DNA of 64,000 nt from Ahaetulla prasina (GCF_028640845.1 NC_080543.1:10045459-10109458); one strand, 5' to 3'; shown: positions 11,343 through 22,027, numbered from the stretch's first letter. Numbers and translations are program-made. The notes: generated by a model not told the origin, from the sequence alone.

Positions 11343-11705
11343 CTTCACACCCACCAAGGATATTTGGTGGCCATAGAGTGCTCGTAGTAGTAGCGGCGGT
11401 GGTGGTTGTGTGTGGGTGTGTGTAGAAAAACAACTGATGGGAGACAGATTGGGAAGCGGTGTGATTAACTGACTAGAATATGTTAGCGCAACGCACTAGG
11501 CAACTTTCTGCTGCAATTCCTTCTCCTGTGTGATAAATACACACAGCATGAAAAAGGCCAACTGAATGTATGGTCTAGGGAAGATACACACAAAGTACTT
11601 CTTATACGGTGAATTTACTTTTAAGAGTCTCGAAGCAAATCATGTGTACTAAAATGATTCAGCCTCGCTACAGAAACTGGGCAAAATGAGACCACCCAGG
11701 GACAG

Positions 11706-12378
11706 GTGTGCAGGCAGTCCTCGACTTACGACCACAATTGACCCCAAAATTTCTGTTGCTAAATGAGACATTTGTGAAGTGAGCTTTGCCCCATTTCTAC
11801 GATTTTTCTTGCCACAGTTGTTAACTGATTTCACTGCAGCGGGATAAATGAGTAACCCAGTTGTGAAAAGTGGGCCTCTGATGGCTCAGACTGCTAAGAC
11901 AGTCTGTTATTAACAGCAGCTGCTTGCAATTACTGCAGGTTCAAGTCCCACCAGGCCCAAGGTTGACTCAGCCTTCCATCCTTTATAAGGTAGGTAAAAT
12001 GAGGACCCAGATTGTTGGGGGCAATAAGTTGACTTTGTATATAATATACAAATGGATGAAGACTATTGCTTGACATAGTGTAAGCCGCCCTGAGTCTTCG
12101 GAAAAGGGTGGGATATAAATGCAAATAAAAAAAAAAAGTGAATCGGGCTTCCCCATCGACTTAGCTCGTCCGAAAAGGGGATTTCGCTGAATAACGCCGG
12201 GACACTGTGACCGTCGTATCTAGGAATCAGTTGCCAAGCATCTGAATTTTGATCACATGACCGTGGGGATGCTGCTATGGTTATAAGCGCGAAAAAAACG
12301 GTCCTTAAATCACTTTGGCCGGTGCCGTTGTAACTTTGATGGTCACTAAGTGAGCTGCTGTAAGTCGAGGATTACCTG
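11706..12378. mobile_element. Foldback DNA element (GTCCTCGACTTACGACC type) with SINE inside
   Basis: Left end GGCAGTCCTCGACTTACGA is inverted at the right end as GTAAGTCGAGGATTACC. Many related pieces occur (23896, 41899, 50453, 58140). Interrupted by a SINE at 11873-12136. No coding capacity; I cannot assign a superfamily. Confidence 0.7.
11873..12136 (+). mobile_element. tRNA-derived SINE with L2-like tail
   Basis: tRNA-like head with decayed promoter boxes (GGTTCAAGTCC is the B box), a conserved core (GACTCAGCCTTCCATCC, AAAATGAGGACCCAGATTG) and a 3' tail GCCGCCCTGAGTCTTCGG. AAAAGTG occurs on both sides as the probable target duplication. Inserted in the foldback element. Confidence 0.85.
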
Positions 12379-12379
12379 A

Positions 12380-12803
12380 ACTGGGACACAGGATATCTAC
12401 AAAGTAGTCTGCTCTAACTACATGGAGCCACTCGTGCAAGGAGAGTCGGTCGACATGAAACGTTTTGTTCTGAAATGATCACGTAAATCATGCATCTCTA
12501 TCGCTGCCTGCGTTAGAGTGATCTGTCCAGAATCTTACGAGCAGCACCCACACCTACACATACAAATTTCACAAATAGCTGCAGATCTCGAGAAAAACCT
12601 GCTCATCCATGCTTCTGGGTAAAAATAGAGAGTGTAAGAATTTGGGGCTTACCATATGCCAGCAAGGAAAACAAACAACAGCTAAATATACAAATGATGT
12701 TCTCATTTGTCTCCTTACGATTGTGTGGTTGGTGCCGATAGGGTGGGGAGCTGGGGGTGGGAGTGGGGGAGTTATGGGTTCTTCAATTGTGGAATTTTTA
12801 ATG
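12380..12803. other. No recognised feature
   Basis: Mixed-composition sequence without a recognisable gene or repeat. Confidence 0.4.
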
Positions 12804-12811
12804 TTGTAAGC

Positions 12812-12967
12812 CAGCGGCCCACAATCTTTGGGGCACCGAGGACCAGTTCCATGGAGAAAAAGGGCGTGGTTTTGCACGCAGCCTGCATCCCGTGGGCGGG
12901 GCTTTGCTTGTTTGCGTGGGCCGGTTGCTGGCATGCTGGGGACCAATGCTGGTCCACGAACCGGGGG
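12812..12967. mobile_element. hAT-like MITE (CAGCGGCCC type), right end truncated
   Basis: Starts CAGCGGCCCACAATC and contains GGACCAGTTCCATGG. TTGTAAGC precedes it and follows 12967. The expected GGGGACCCCTG right terminus, seen in the sibling ending at 43928, is missing. Confidence 0.7.
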
Positions 12968-13286
12968 TTGTAAGCCAACCAGAGTCACTGTGGTGAATTG
13001 GGTGGACCCATGAATTTGTTTCATAATAAAATTATCCAACCACCCGCCCACATTGCAATAGAACCTTCACAAGAAGAATGCCAAGGAACAATGAACGGAC
13101 TTACTAGTGGAAGACAAACAATTTCAAAGACAGGGGGGCATGTAGCTACCTTGAAATAAACCACCTGAAAATAAAATGGAAACAATAGTTTTATGCAAGG
13201 TACAATCATTTCTCACCTGGTTTCATTTTAACATTTTTAGATAGAGAAGGTCGAGCGTCAGAACCCAACCCAAGAAGAACATAGAA

Positions 13287-13422
13287 CGGTGTTTCTCAAC
13301 CTGGGCAAGGTTGAAAGTGGGTGGACTTCAACTCCCAGAATTCCCCAGGCAGCCAGGCTGGCTGAGGAATTCTGGGAGTCGAAGTCCAGATGTCTTCAGT
13401 TTGCTGAGGTTGAGAAACACTG
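13287..13422. mobile_element. Palindromic hAT-like MITE (GTTTCTCAACC type)
   Basis: CGGTGTTTCTCAACC...GGTTGAGAAACACTG with long paired arms. Flanks ACATAGAA/ACGTAGAA form an 8-bp duplication with one mismatch. Confidence 0.85.
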
Positions 13423-13875
13423 ACGTAGAACAATCGAGCCAACATTCAGTTGTTTATCTACTCATACCCAGTAGACAGAATCTTGCCAGACTAAATCTTT
13501 GCGACTCCCAATCTAACAGATATAACCTGGGAAATTCTAGGAAGTGGCTATCCTGACTTGCTTCCTCTGCCTCCTATCGAGCCCCAGGCTGTGCTGCCTC
13601 TTGTCTCACACACACACTCCTTGAAATGTGCTCCCCACCCCCACCCTGGGAAACTCTGTTTCACTGTAGTCCATCATACCATCTCCTTTTTCATATGCAC
13701 AATCCATCGCATAGAGAGTTAGAGCGAGAAAAGCGGGACTGGGTGGGTAGATAGATAAGGATGGAGACTTGAGATGGAGATATACATAAAATTAGGAATG
13801 GCAGAATTATTAATTGATCAGACACCCGATCCTCCAAGTAAGCCTTTTTGATGTCTTGGAATCAGTGCTTTTCCA

Positions 13876-14010
13876 GATAGGATTGGATAGGATAGGATAG
13901 GGTAGGGTACGGTAGGGTAGGGTATGGTAGGGCAGGGCAGGGCAGGGCAGGGCAGGGCAGGGCAGGGCAGGGCAGAATAGAACAGAGTAGGGTAGAGTAG
14001 GGTAAGGTAA
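13876..14010. repeat. Compound pentamer array (GGATA, GGGTA, GGGCA)
   Basis: Blocks of (GGATA), (GGGTA) and (GGGCA), the last about 11 units, then AGAAT-like units, in one phase of five. Directly followed by a SINE tail. Confidence 0.9.
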
Positions 14011-14373
14011 AGGTAAAGGTAAAGGTAAAGGTTCCCCTGCACATGCATGCTAGTCGTTTCCGGCTCTAGGGACAGTGCTCATCTCCGTTTCTAAGCCGAA
14101 GAGCCAGCGCTGTCCGAAGATGTCTCCATGGTCATGTGGCCGGCATGGCTAAATGCCAGAGGCTGTTTAGCGTTGTTACCTTCCCACCAAAGTGGTCCCT
14201 ATTTTTTTACTTGTATTTTTTACATGCTTTCAAACTGCTAGGTTGGCAGAAGCTGGGATAAGTAACGGGAGCTCAGTCCATGATGCGACCCTAGGGATTT
14301 GAACCGCTGAACAGCTGACCTTCTGATCGACAAGCTCAGCATCTTAGTCACTGAGCCACCCCATCCCTAGTAG
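14006..14373 (-). mobile_element. Sauria-type SINE
   Basis: On the minus strand: a tRNA-like head (TGGCTCAGTGACTAAGA A box; TTCAAATCC B box), a body with GCCGGCCACATGACCATGG, and a 3' end of tandem ACCTTT. The tandem ACCTTT end is the Sauria SINE / Bov-B type tail. Other copies: 22028, 30262, 57036. Confidence 0.85.
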
Positions 14374-14905
14374 GGTAGGGTAGGGTAGGGTAGGGTAGGG
14401 TAGGGTAGGGTAGGGTAGGGTGGAGTGGAGTGGAGTGGAGTGGAGAGGAGTAGAGTAGAACAGAATAGAATAGAATAGAATAGAATAGAATAGAATAGAA
14501 TAGAATAGAATAGAATAGAATAGAATAGAATAGAATAGAAGTAGAACAGAAGAAGAGAAGGAGGAGGGGAGGGAGGGAGGGGAGGGGAGGGAGGGAGGGA
14601 GGGAGAGAGAGGAGAGAGAAGAGAAGAAATAAAAGAGAAGAAAATCATGAAGAGAGGAGAATTAGAAGAGAAGAAATAGAAGAGAAGAAAATCATGAAGA
14701 GAAGAGAGGAGAGGAGAGGAGAGGAGAGGAGAGGAGAGAAGAGAGGAGAGGAGAGGAGAGGAGAGGAGAGGAGAGGAGAGGAGAGGAGAGGAGAGGAGAG
14801 GAGAGGAGAGGAGAAGAGAACAGAAGAGAACAGAAGAGAAAAGAAGAGAACAGAAGAGAACAGAAGATTCTTTGACTGTTTGGACACACGAGGAATTTGT
14901 CTTTG
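14374..14905 (-). repeat. L3-CR1 terminus with long compound pentamer tail
   Basis: (GGGTA)n, (GGAGT)n, (AGAAT)n to 14541, then G/A-rich (GGGA) and (GAGAG)n to 14870, ending in a decayed L3-CR1 3' end (GGACACACGAGGAATTTGTC at 14881-14900). One LINE tail thus gave a ~500-bp array. Confidence 0.8.
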
Positions 14906-15493
14906 TTTCCTATTTCTGAGTATCACAAAATATCTGGCTAATGTAAATGAATAACAGCGTAGCCATACAATGGTCGTTTCAGCCACCTGGAGGGAAGAGG
15001 CAAAACTTGGTAAACTATATTTTCTCTCACATCAAGAAGTACCAGCTGTACATGATTCAAGGAACCGAATGCTATCTGGGCACCAAAAAAAAAAAAAAAA
15101 AATAGTTTGCAAACCCTGGAGAATCAGAGTAGTTTGAGCATGGCTTGTGTGTTATCAGTCTTTCAGTTTTGCAAATAAGACTCAGGATAAAGTTGAGGAC
15201 TTCTTGTAATAGTAGCGGGGTTAAAAATATCCTGCCATGAATCACTGCGCAAAAGGTCTCCTTAGTTCTCCCTTTGCAACAGTAAGCCTGAATTAAGAGG
15301 GTTTGAAAGCTCCAAACTGCTTTGGCACATTAAGAGTGTAACTGCTGTGCTTTTCTTCTAATAATAGAGTTTTGATTGCTCTCCTGAGAAAACATAAATA
15401 GCCCTTATTCGTTTTGCTCGGGCTCAGTACCAGACGCCCAACAATTGGCAGACAAAAAAAGGAAAAAAAGCTCGGCATCTTGAACAATTCATC

Positions 15494-15579
<86 letters not shown>

Positions 15580-15585
15580 TAGATA
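15494..15585. repeat. (GATA)n array 1
   Basis: About 23 GATA units. Confidence 0.97.
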
Positions 15586-15589
15586 GATT

Positions 15590-15685
15590 TGTTGTTGTTA
15601 GTTGCGAAGTCGTGTCCGACCCATCGTGACCCCATGGACAACATTCCTCCAGGCCTTCCTGTCCTCTACCATCCTCTACCATCCT
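15590..15685 (-). mobile_element. Bov-B-like LINE 3' fragment
   Basis: The minus-strand frame reads LEECCPWGHDGSDTTSQLTT, similar to the end of Bov-B LINE ORFs. It sits between two GATA arrays. Confidence 0.6.

Positions 15686-15748
<63 letters not shown>
15686..15748. repeat. (GATA)n array 2
   Basis: About 15 GATA units next to the Bov-B-like fragment. Confidence 0.97.
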
Positions 15749-15749
<1 letters not shown>

Positions 15750-15870
15750 GTTCGACCCAAATCAACCATTAGTTGCTTAGTTATCCAGTCTTCTTAAGAA
15801 CAGCTGATGGTTGGGTGGCAACTTCATTGCAGAAACTATCCTTAATACAAATTTTGTCAGTCCTCCAAAG

Positions 15871-16128
15871 CAGGGGTCTCCAACCTTAGTAACTTTAAGG
15901 CTTGTAGATTTCAACAAAAGCTGCCTGAGGAACTCTGGGAGTTGAAGTCCACAAGCCTTAAAGTTACTAAGGTTGGAGATCCCTATTCTAAACCAGAAGC
16001 CTCCAACCTTGGCAGCTTTAAGCCTGGCGGACTTCAACTCCCAGAATACCCCAGCCAGCTTTGCTGGCTGGGGGATTCTGGAAGTTGAAGTCCGCCAGGC
16101 TTAAAGTTGCCAAGGTTGGAGACCTCTG
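15871..16128. mobile_element. Composite of two palindromic hAT-like MITEs
   Basis: Two members of the GGGGTCTCCAACC family (15871-15985 and 15994-16128) separated by TTCTAAAC. The outer flanks are both CTCCAAAG (15863-15870, 16129-16136), so the pair seems to have inserted as one unit. Confidence 0.75.
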
Positions 16129-16267
16129 CTCCAAAGCTAAGAAAGATACGAAGAGCCATTTCTAAGCAGTTTCCTTTAATTGTTCCTCACCTGTAGAAAG
16201 AAATCTGGCCAAACTCAAGCAACCGGTTGCATCACTAAAGACATAACTCTTGAGTATCGCTAGGAAG

Positions 16268-16510
16268 GAGCCTGGAGCAGCTCGGTGGCCTACACACCCG
16301 CCTCCCATTTGGCGGTGAAGACACTCGCCTCCCACTCAGAAAGTTGAGAGTTCAATCCTGGGCAGCGGGAGATGTTTCTCTATCGGGGCGCAAAGAGAAA
16401 ATATCTGCTGTGAATTGCAGGTAGGCGTCAGGAAGGGCATCTGGCCAGTCAACGCTCCATCCAGCTCAGCTCCATCCCGTCACTCTGACTCCATCCCAAA
16501 TAAAGGGATT
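16268..16510 (+). mobile_element. tRNA-like SINE, second type
   Basis: Head GCAGCTCGGTGGCCTA with a second internal near-repeat, B box GAGTTCAATCCTGGG, then a body with GAAAATATCTGCTGTGAATT. The related minus-strand fragment at 45216 shares the body phrases. Confidence 0.6.
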
Positions 16511-16514
16511 GAAG

Positions 16515-16759
16515 CCGGGGTGAAATCCAGCAGGTTCTGACAGGTTCTGGAGAACCTGGTAGCGGAAAATTTGAGTAATTCGGAGAACTGGCAAATACCA
16601 CCTTCTGGCTGGCCCCAGAGTGGGGTGGGAATGGAGATTTTGCAGTATCCTTCCGCTGGAGTGGAGCGGGAATGGAGATTTTGTAGTGTCTTTCCCCTGA
16701 CATGCCCACCAAGCCACGCCCACAGAACCAGTAGTAAAAAAATCTGAATTCCCCCACTG
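16515..16759. mobile_element. hAT-like MITE, GTGAAATCC family
   Basis: CCGGGGTGAAATCC...GAATTCCCCCACTG; flanks GATTGAAG and GATTAAAG (7 of 8). Internal block CAGAGTGGGGTGGGAATGG is duplicated. Confidence 0.8.
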
Positions 16760-16825
16760 GATTAAAGGGTCATAAAAAAAACTGCTAAGAAGGGACCCTG
16801 CTGAATAATAATAATAATAATAAAA

Positions 16826-16928
16826 ATGGTTGTCCAGTCTCTTCTTAAAAGCCTCCAGTGATGGAGCATCCATAACTTCTGGTGGCAAGCTGTTCCATGG
16901 TTTGATTGTTCTCACCATCGGGAGAAAA
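16826..16928 (-). mobile_element. CR1 LINE fragment
   Basis: Minus-strand CR1 segment with the GGAGCATCCATAACTTCTGG block, followed by an ATT array. Confidence 0.8.
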
Positions 16929-16930
16929 AC

Positions 16931-17012
<82 letters not shown>
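16931..17012. repeat. (ATT)n array
   Basis: About 27 units, between CR1 and an L2-like LINE end. Confidence 0.97.
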
Positions 17013-17013
<1 letters not shown>

Positions 17014-17165
17014 TTGTATACCGCCCTTCTCCCGAAGGACTCAGGGCGGTTCACAGCCAGTTAAAAAGTACAATAAATACAAATTAAGAACAGACTAAAA
17101 TTTATATAAATAATGGCCAGAATATTAAAAACTAAACAATATAAAACTAAAACCCCATTTAAAAT
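17013..17165 (-). mobile_element. L2-like LINE 3' end
   Basis: Begins TATACCGCCCTTCTCCCGAA, the minus-strand 3' hairpin also found at 36.75, 36.93 and 50.1 kb. Confidence 0.75.
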
Positions 17166-17200
17166 TACTTATCATTTGCCTGAAATGATATACAGTAGGG

Positions 17201-17476
17201 CAGGGGTGAAATCTGGATTTCTTTCCTACAGGTTCTGTGGGCGTGGCTTGATGGGCGTGGCTTGATGGACGGGTCATGTGACTGGGTGGGCGTGGCTATG
17301 TGACTGGGGGATCAAAAGACAGAAACTCACTAACAGTGTCATGCTGGAGCAGGGTTGGACTAGATAACCTCCAGGTCCCTTCCAGCCCTGGATTATCCTC
17401 TGAAGCTGCGTCTAGTGCCAGGTTTGTAGTCCTTCCTTCCTCTCCTTTTCCCTCCCTCCCTCTTTCTTTCTTTCTT

Positions 17477-17517
<41 letters not shown>

Positions 17518-17860
17518 TTTCTCTCTCAAACGATCCCCCACTCCCTCATTTTTTGCTTAGCAGGCTTCAGCTTTTCTACCTTTTAAAAAATGCTTTTAAA
17601 AGATAAAAAAAAAGCCTCTGATGATCAGGCACCTCAGCTGGGATCGTCAGAGCCTTGTTTTAACCCTTTAAAAGCATCTTCGGCCAAAGTGGTTGTTTAA
17701 AAAATGCTTTTAAAAGTAAAAAAAATAATATCTGATGATCGCGTGGCTCAGCTGGGCATGGCAGGGGGCCAGGAATTTTTGCTACCAGTTCTCTGAACCA
17801 CCCACTGCCATTGCTACCAGATCGGCTGATCCGGTCCGAACCGGGAGCATTTCACCCCTG
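17201..17860. mobile_element. hAT-like non-autonomous element, 660 bp
   Basis: CAGGGGTGAAATCTGG...GCATTTCACCCCTG, flanked on both sides by CAGTAGGG (perfect 8 bp, central TA). Inside are TTTTAAAAG-rich inverted segments and a CTTT/CT array (17461-17525). A relative lies at 20813. Confidence 0.9.
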
Positions 17861-17898
17861 CAGTAGGGTCTCTTGCTTGAGCAGGAGGTTGGACTATA

Positions 17899-18034
17899 CA
17901 GGGGTCTCCAACCTTGGCAACGTTATGACTTGTGGACTTCAACTCCCAGAATTCCTCAGCCAGAGCATGCTGGCTGAGGAATTCCGGGAGTTGAAGTCCG
18001 CAAGCCATAACGTTGCCAAGGTTGGAGACCCCTG
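17899..18034. mobile_element. Palindromic hAT-like MITE in CR1
   Basis: GGGGTCTCCAACC family; near-perfect foldback. Flanks GGACTATA and GACTAGAA fit a duplication of GACTAGA with decay on the left. Inserted in the same CR1 site as the copy at 29306. Confidence 0.85.
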
Positions 18035-18082
18035 GACTAGAAGACTTGGAGTTAGGGTTGGTCGCTTCCAACTCTTATTATT

Positions 18083-18612
18083 CTTGTGACTCGTCCTCCC
18101 TCCTCTCCTCAGCTGGGCCCCTCCCGTCTCCAACCGAGCCTGTTATCAGACTCCGAGTCTGATAATGAAGATGAACGGCCTGTCATGCCTCCAGCCCCCG
18201 GCCCTGGCCCCATGCCTGGAGAGGATTCCAGGAGTGAACGGACAAGCCCGATAAACTTCACTCATACAGCGTGTGAGCAGGAAGCCAGCCAGATGCTGGA
18301 ATTACTGACAGCAGATCCAGCTGAAGATAATTCAGGGTAGGAGGACCCTCGCTTCCGGAGATCTGAGAGGCGACGCCAGCAGAAGGAGCGGTGGGGCAGG
18401 CTTGGATAAATGCTGAGTCATGGAGCCACACCCCACAGCCTATATAAAGGACCTGCTTTTGGCATTCCAACTTTGAGTCAAGCAAAGTCTTATCGAGTTT
18501 GCTGATATTGGACCCTATCGCTGAAGTCACAACTTGGACTCCTGCCTGCCCTGATAAACCTCGAAGGGACTTGGCAAGCTGCAGAGGCTTCGTTGCCAAG
18601 TTTGTCACCAGG
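18083..18612 (+). mobile_element. LTR family A, truncated
   Basis: Matches the solo LTR at 43034-43615 (opposite strand), including TCAGACTCCGAGTCTGATAA and the TATATAAAGG box. The 5' TG end is decayed and the 3' end is cut at ~18612. The open frames in it are non-coding LTR sequence. Confidence 0.75.
18441..18450 (+). promoter_or_regulatory. LTR-A TATA box
   Basis: TATATAAAGG, conserved in position in copies at 31630, 57815 and (minus) 43214. Confidence 0.65.
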
Positions 18613-18915
18613 TGGTCTTCACGTTCGCAGGAGCGCCAGAAACCAAAAGAGCAGCCGCCTGACACACATGCGCACGCCGGGAAGATGATCTTCCAGTTTC
18701 CGGCGCACGCATTTGCACCGGCCAGCTGGTCTTCGCACATGCATGCGCGCCACAAACCGGAAAACCAGGTGGCCAGTGTGCATGTGCACACTGGAAACCG
18801 GAAGATCATCTTCCCGGCACGTGCATGCCCGCTGGGGGCGGCTGTTCTTTTGGTATCCAGTGCGCGTGCGCATGTTCTCCTTTCGGCATTCAGCGCCGAA
18901 AAGGTTCGCCAAGAC
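18613..18915. mobile_element. GC-rich hAT-internal-like segment
   Basis: Alternating CGCATGCGC-type inverted blocks and GGAAGATCATCTTCC palindromes, similar in style to the interior of the element at 46281. Boundaries are uncertain. Confidence 0.4.
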
Positions 18916-19254
18916 TGTTCTGTGTCCTATGTTCTCTCGCCATCTGCTACTCCCTCTTTCCTGATCTTAGGTGGGGCAATACCAGTTGCCTAAGCGACTG
19001 TAGACTTATGCAACAACGTCTGTTGGCCTGCCTGCTACTAATTATAGTTGGAAAGTCTCCTTCTACTATTGTTACAAATGGCTTACTCCCTCTCTAGCTC
19101 AGCCAAATGCTTCTCCATCTGTTCCTGGCTAGGTCTCACTGATTTCAAATGGATTGATTCCAAAGGAAGCAATGTCTCTTTTGGGTGAAACTTAATTCTT
19201 GATGATCTCACGGATTTTTTTCTCCCATCCAAAATCTAATCAGACCAGATTAAC

Positions 19255-19965
19255 AGCGTAACAAGAGTTGGGAGGGACCTAATAGGTCATCTAGTCCAAC
19301 CCCCTGCTCAAGCAGGAGACCCTACACCATTTCTGACAAGTGGCAGTCCAATCTTGTCTTGAAAGCCTCCACTGATGAAGCTCCTACAACTTCTGAAGGC
19401 AACTTCTGTTCCACTGATTGATGGTTCTCACTGTCAGAAAATTTCTCCTTATTTCCAGATTGAATGTCTCCTTGATCAGTTTCCTTCCATTACTTCTTGT
19501 CTGGCCTTCAGGTGCTTCGGAAAATAGCTTGACCCCCTCCTCTCTGTGGCAGCCCCTCAAATATTGGAAGATTGCTATCATGTCTCCCCTGGTCCTTCTC
19601 TTCACTATGGCCAGTTCCTGTAACCGTTCTTCATAAGTTTTATTCTCCAGTCCCCTAATCATCCTGGTTGCTCTTCTCTGCACTTTTTCTAGAGTCTCAA
19701 CATCTTTTTTATAGTGTGGTGACCAAAACTGGATGCAGTACTCTAGGTGTGGTCTTACGAAGGCTTTATAGAGTGGTATTACTACCTCCCTTGATCTTGA
19801 TTGTATCCGTCTGTTAATGCAATTTAGGATCGTGTTGGCTTTTTTAGCTGCCGCTGCACACTGCTGGCTCATATTTAACTGGTTGTCCACTAACACTCCA
19901 AGATCCCTCTCACAGTCACTGCTATTAAGCCTGGTTTCCCTCAGTTTATATTTATATACCAATTC
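19255..19965 (-). mobile_element. CR1 LINE, 3' 700 bp
   Basis: Minus strand from [11 protein letters not shown] through the RT C-terminus to the 3' end at 19255. 5' truncated. Confidence 0.93.
19384..19962 (-). pseudogene. CR1 RT C-terminal ORF remnant
   Basis: 192 codons without a stop: [74 protein letters not shown]. This is the CR1 region downstream of the FADD box; the catalytic domain and endonuclease are absent, so it is an LINE fragment and not a gene. Confidence 0.9.
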
Positions 19966-20319
19966 TACTTAGCTTTCAAGCCCAAATGAGTCTTTGTCCA
20001 CCATTCCATCTACACACCCATTATTTCTCAAAAACACAAGTGGGGTTATGTGAAGGCAAATATTTATTAAAATTTATTTTGATCCCGCCGTAATTGTTAT
20101 AGATAACTTATAAGCAGCAAAACATACCTAATGCTCCTTCCTCCTCCTACCCTGTTTCCCCCCAAATAAGACCTATCCCCAAAAAAGTCCTAGCATGATT
20201 TTTTACATGTGCACTTAATATAAGCCCTACCCCTCAAATAAGCCCTCCTTAAGAACCTGTGCAGCCGGCTGGTCATCCATCCACTCCTGTCTGGTTGCTC
20301 GCTGTGCTGCCGACACGAG

Positions 20320-21542
20320 TGTTGTGACCAAGGCCCAAGTGGTGATTAGTAAACACAATTAGTCCTGAACAAACTTATTTTATTAAAACAGCTGAGAATT
20401 AATTCATTCTCAGCTTAGTCCAAAACAAATTCTTTCTAAACAGTCCTGCGGCCTTATTACCAACCTTTGTTGGTAATGTTTTCTTGGCAAAAAACCCACA
20501 AAGTTCAAGAGATGCTGACAAGAAGCACTGGAATCAACGTTGCTTTTCCACAAAGAACCCTATGGCTCATTGCTGCTTTTTTAACCCTTATGGGAGTGGC
20601 CAATCATCTTCTGACTACTCAGGAGTAGTCCTTTTTGCTTCAGCTGCTTCTGGCCTTACTCCTGAGTTGTCCTTTTTGCTTCAGCTGCTCTTGCCTTCTG
20701 GCAGCTCTTCTCATGCATGCACTAGGAATAGGCTCCTCCTGTTCCTCTGCCTCTCTGCTGTCTGCCTCTGGAGGTTCTGGAGTCCGCGCATCACTCCCAG
20801 ATGGCCCTGGCCCAGGGGTGAAATGCTCTCGGTTCAGACCAGATCACCCGATCCAGTAGCAATGGCGGCGGGTGATTCAGAGAACCGGTAGCAAACATCC
20901 CTGCCCTCCCTCATGCCCAGATGAGCTGTGCGATCATCAGAGGTTTTTTCTTTTTACTTTTAAAAGCATTTTTTCTTCAGCCAAAAAAATGTTTTTAAAA
21001 GTTAAAAAAAAAGCCTCTGATGATCGTCTTGACTCAACTGGGATAAATCGAAACCTTTTAAAAGCATTTTTCTACAACCACTTGGGCGAAGAGGTTGTAG
21101 AAAAATGCTAAAACTCCTCTGACGATCCCAGTTGAGTCGCCTGATTGTCAGAGGCTTTTTTTTTCTTTTAAAGGCAAAAAAAATGCTTTTAAAAGAAAAG
21201 AAAAGCCTCTGACAGTCGGGCAACTCAGCTGGGATCGTCAGAGGAACCTTTTAAAAGCATTTTTAACAACCTCTTTGGCCGAAGACGTTGTAGAAAAAAT
21301 GCTTTTAAAAGTAAAAAAAAAGACAGTTGGCCATGCCCACCCAGTTACATTACACCCCCCACCACAGAACCGGTAGTAACAAATTTTACATTTTTCCACT
21401 GCCCTGGCTCCATCTCTACCTCTGATGCAGAGCCCTCGTCTGGGCCTTCCCCTGACTCCAGGACTGGAGCCCATCGTCCTCCCCAGCCTCCTCACTGCCT
21501 GACTCCGCTGCCAAGTCTGCAGGCTGCTGGTGGATCACAACA
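20320..21542 (-). mobile_element. LTR family B with MITE inside
   Basis: Plus strand TGTTGTGACC...GGATCACAACA. On the minus strand an AATAAA lies near the 3' end, setting orientation. Flanks ACGAG/ACAAG are a 5-bp duplication with one mismatch. Without the MITE at 20813-21401 the LTR is ~630 bp. Confidence 0.75.
20813..21401. mobile_element. hAT-like element, 589 bp, in LTR-B
   Basis: CAGGGGTGAAATGCTC...TTTTTCCACTG; flanks CCCTGGCC/CCCTGGCT. Interior consists of repeated GCCTCTGA / TTTTAAAAGCATTTTT blocks in both orientations, so it folds extensively. Relative of 17201-17860. Confidence 0.8.
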
Positions 21543-22027
21543 ACAAGGTGAGGCAAGGCAGGTGGGGGTGGAGCTGCCCCATGAGCCCTGTAACAGCTTA
21601 CCTCAGGGCCTCCGCAGCCAGTCCCATCCACACAGCAGCAGCACCAGCAGCCATGTCCAGCAGGAGCCCAGGTGGCCACCAGTCTACTTCTGTTTGCTCA
21701 TGGCCACAATGGAGCAGGAGGCCAAGTGATGCGTTAGTACCATGGCCACAAGGCGAGGCAGGTGTCAGGCCCTGAGGCCCTGAGGTAAGCTGGTGCAGGG
21801 AGCATGGGGAAGCTCCACCCTCACCCACCCCACCTTGCAGCAGTGGCACTGGTCCGCCGTGCGGCCCCTGCCCTGTTTCAGCCGCAAGCAAGCAGAAGAA
21901 GTGGACTTCCCGTACATGAGGAAAAAAATAAGACATCCCCAAAAATAAGCCCTAGTGCTTATTTTGGAGCCCCCAAAAATATAAGACGTGGTCTTATTTC
22001 TGGGGAAACAGAGTACTTTCTCCACAT

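Larger units (their letters stand above)
17166..18072 (+). mobile_element. CR1 3' end split by two hAT-type elements
   Basis: CR1 pieces 17166-17200, 17861-17898 and 18035-18072 join into one 3' end (TAGGGTCTCTTGCTTGAGCA, GGTTGGACTA, GAAGAC). The gaps are the elements at 17201-17860 and 17899-18034. Confidence 0.8.
20150..22017. mobile_element. MITE with CTGTTTCCCC ends enclosing an LTR
   Basis: Left CCCTGTTTCCCCCCAAATAA and right TTATTTCTGGGGAAACAG are inverted. Interior 20320-21542 is an LTR. Remaining interior has no recognisable coding. Confidence 0.65.

Noticed and set aside
12569..13051. 160-aa proline-rich minus-strand frame
   Set aside because: Covers a hAT-like MITE and unique sequence; no conserved motif, other frames equally open.
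14006..14373. tRNA gene at the right end of the Sauria SINE (also 30262, 33318)
   Set aside because: A and B boxes are present but the sequence does not fold as a full cloverleaf and continues into a SINE body.
14645..14986. Serine/leucine or Arg-Glu-rich frames over the GAGAG repeat
   Set aside because: Microsatellite readthrough.
18258..18993. Long overlapping frames with Cys- and Trp-rich text (183 and 164 aa)
   Set aside because: Lie over LTR-A and a CpG-rich MITE on both strands; no domain and no codon bias.
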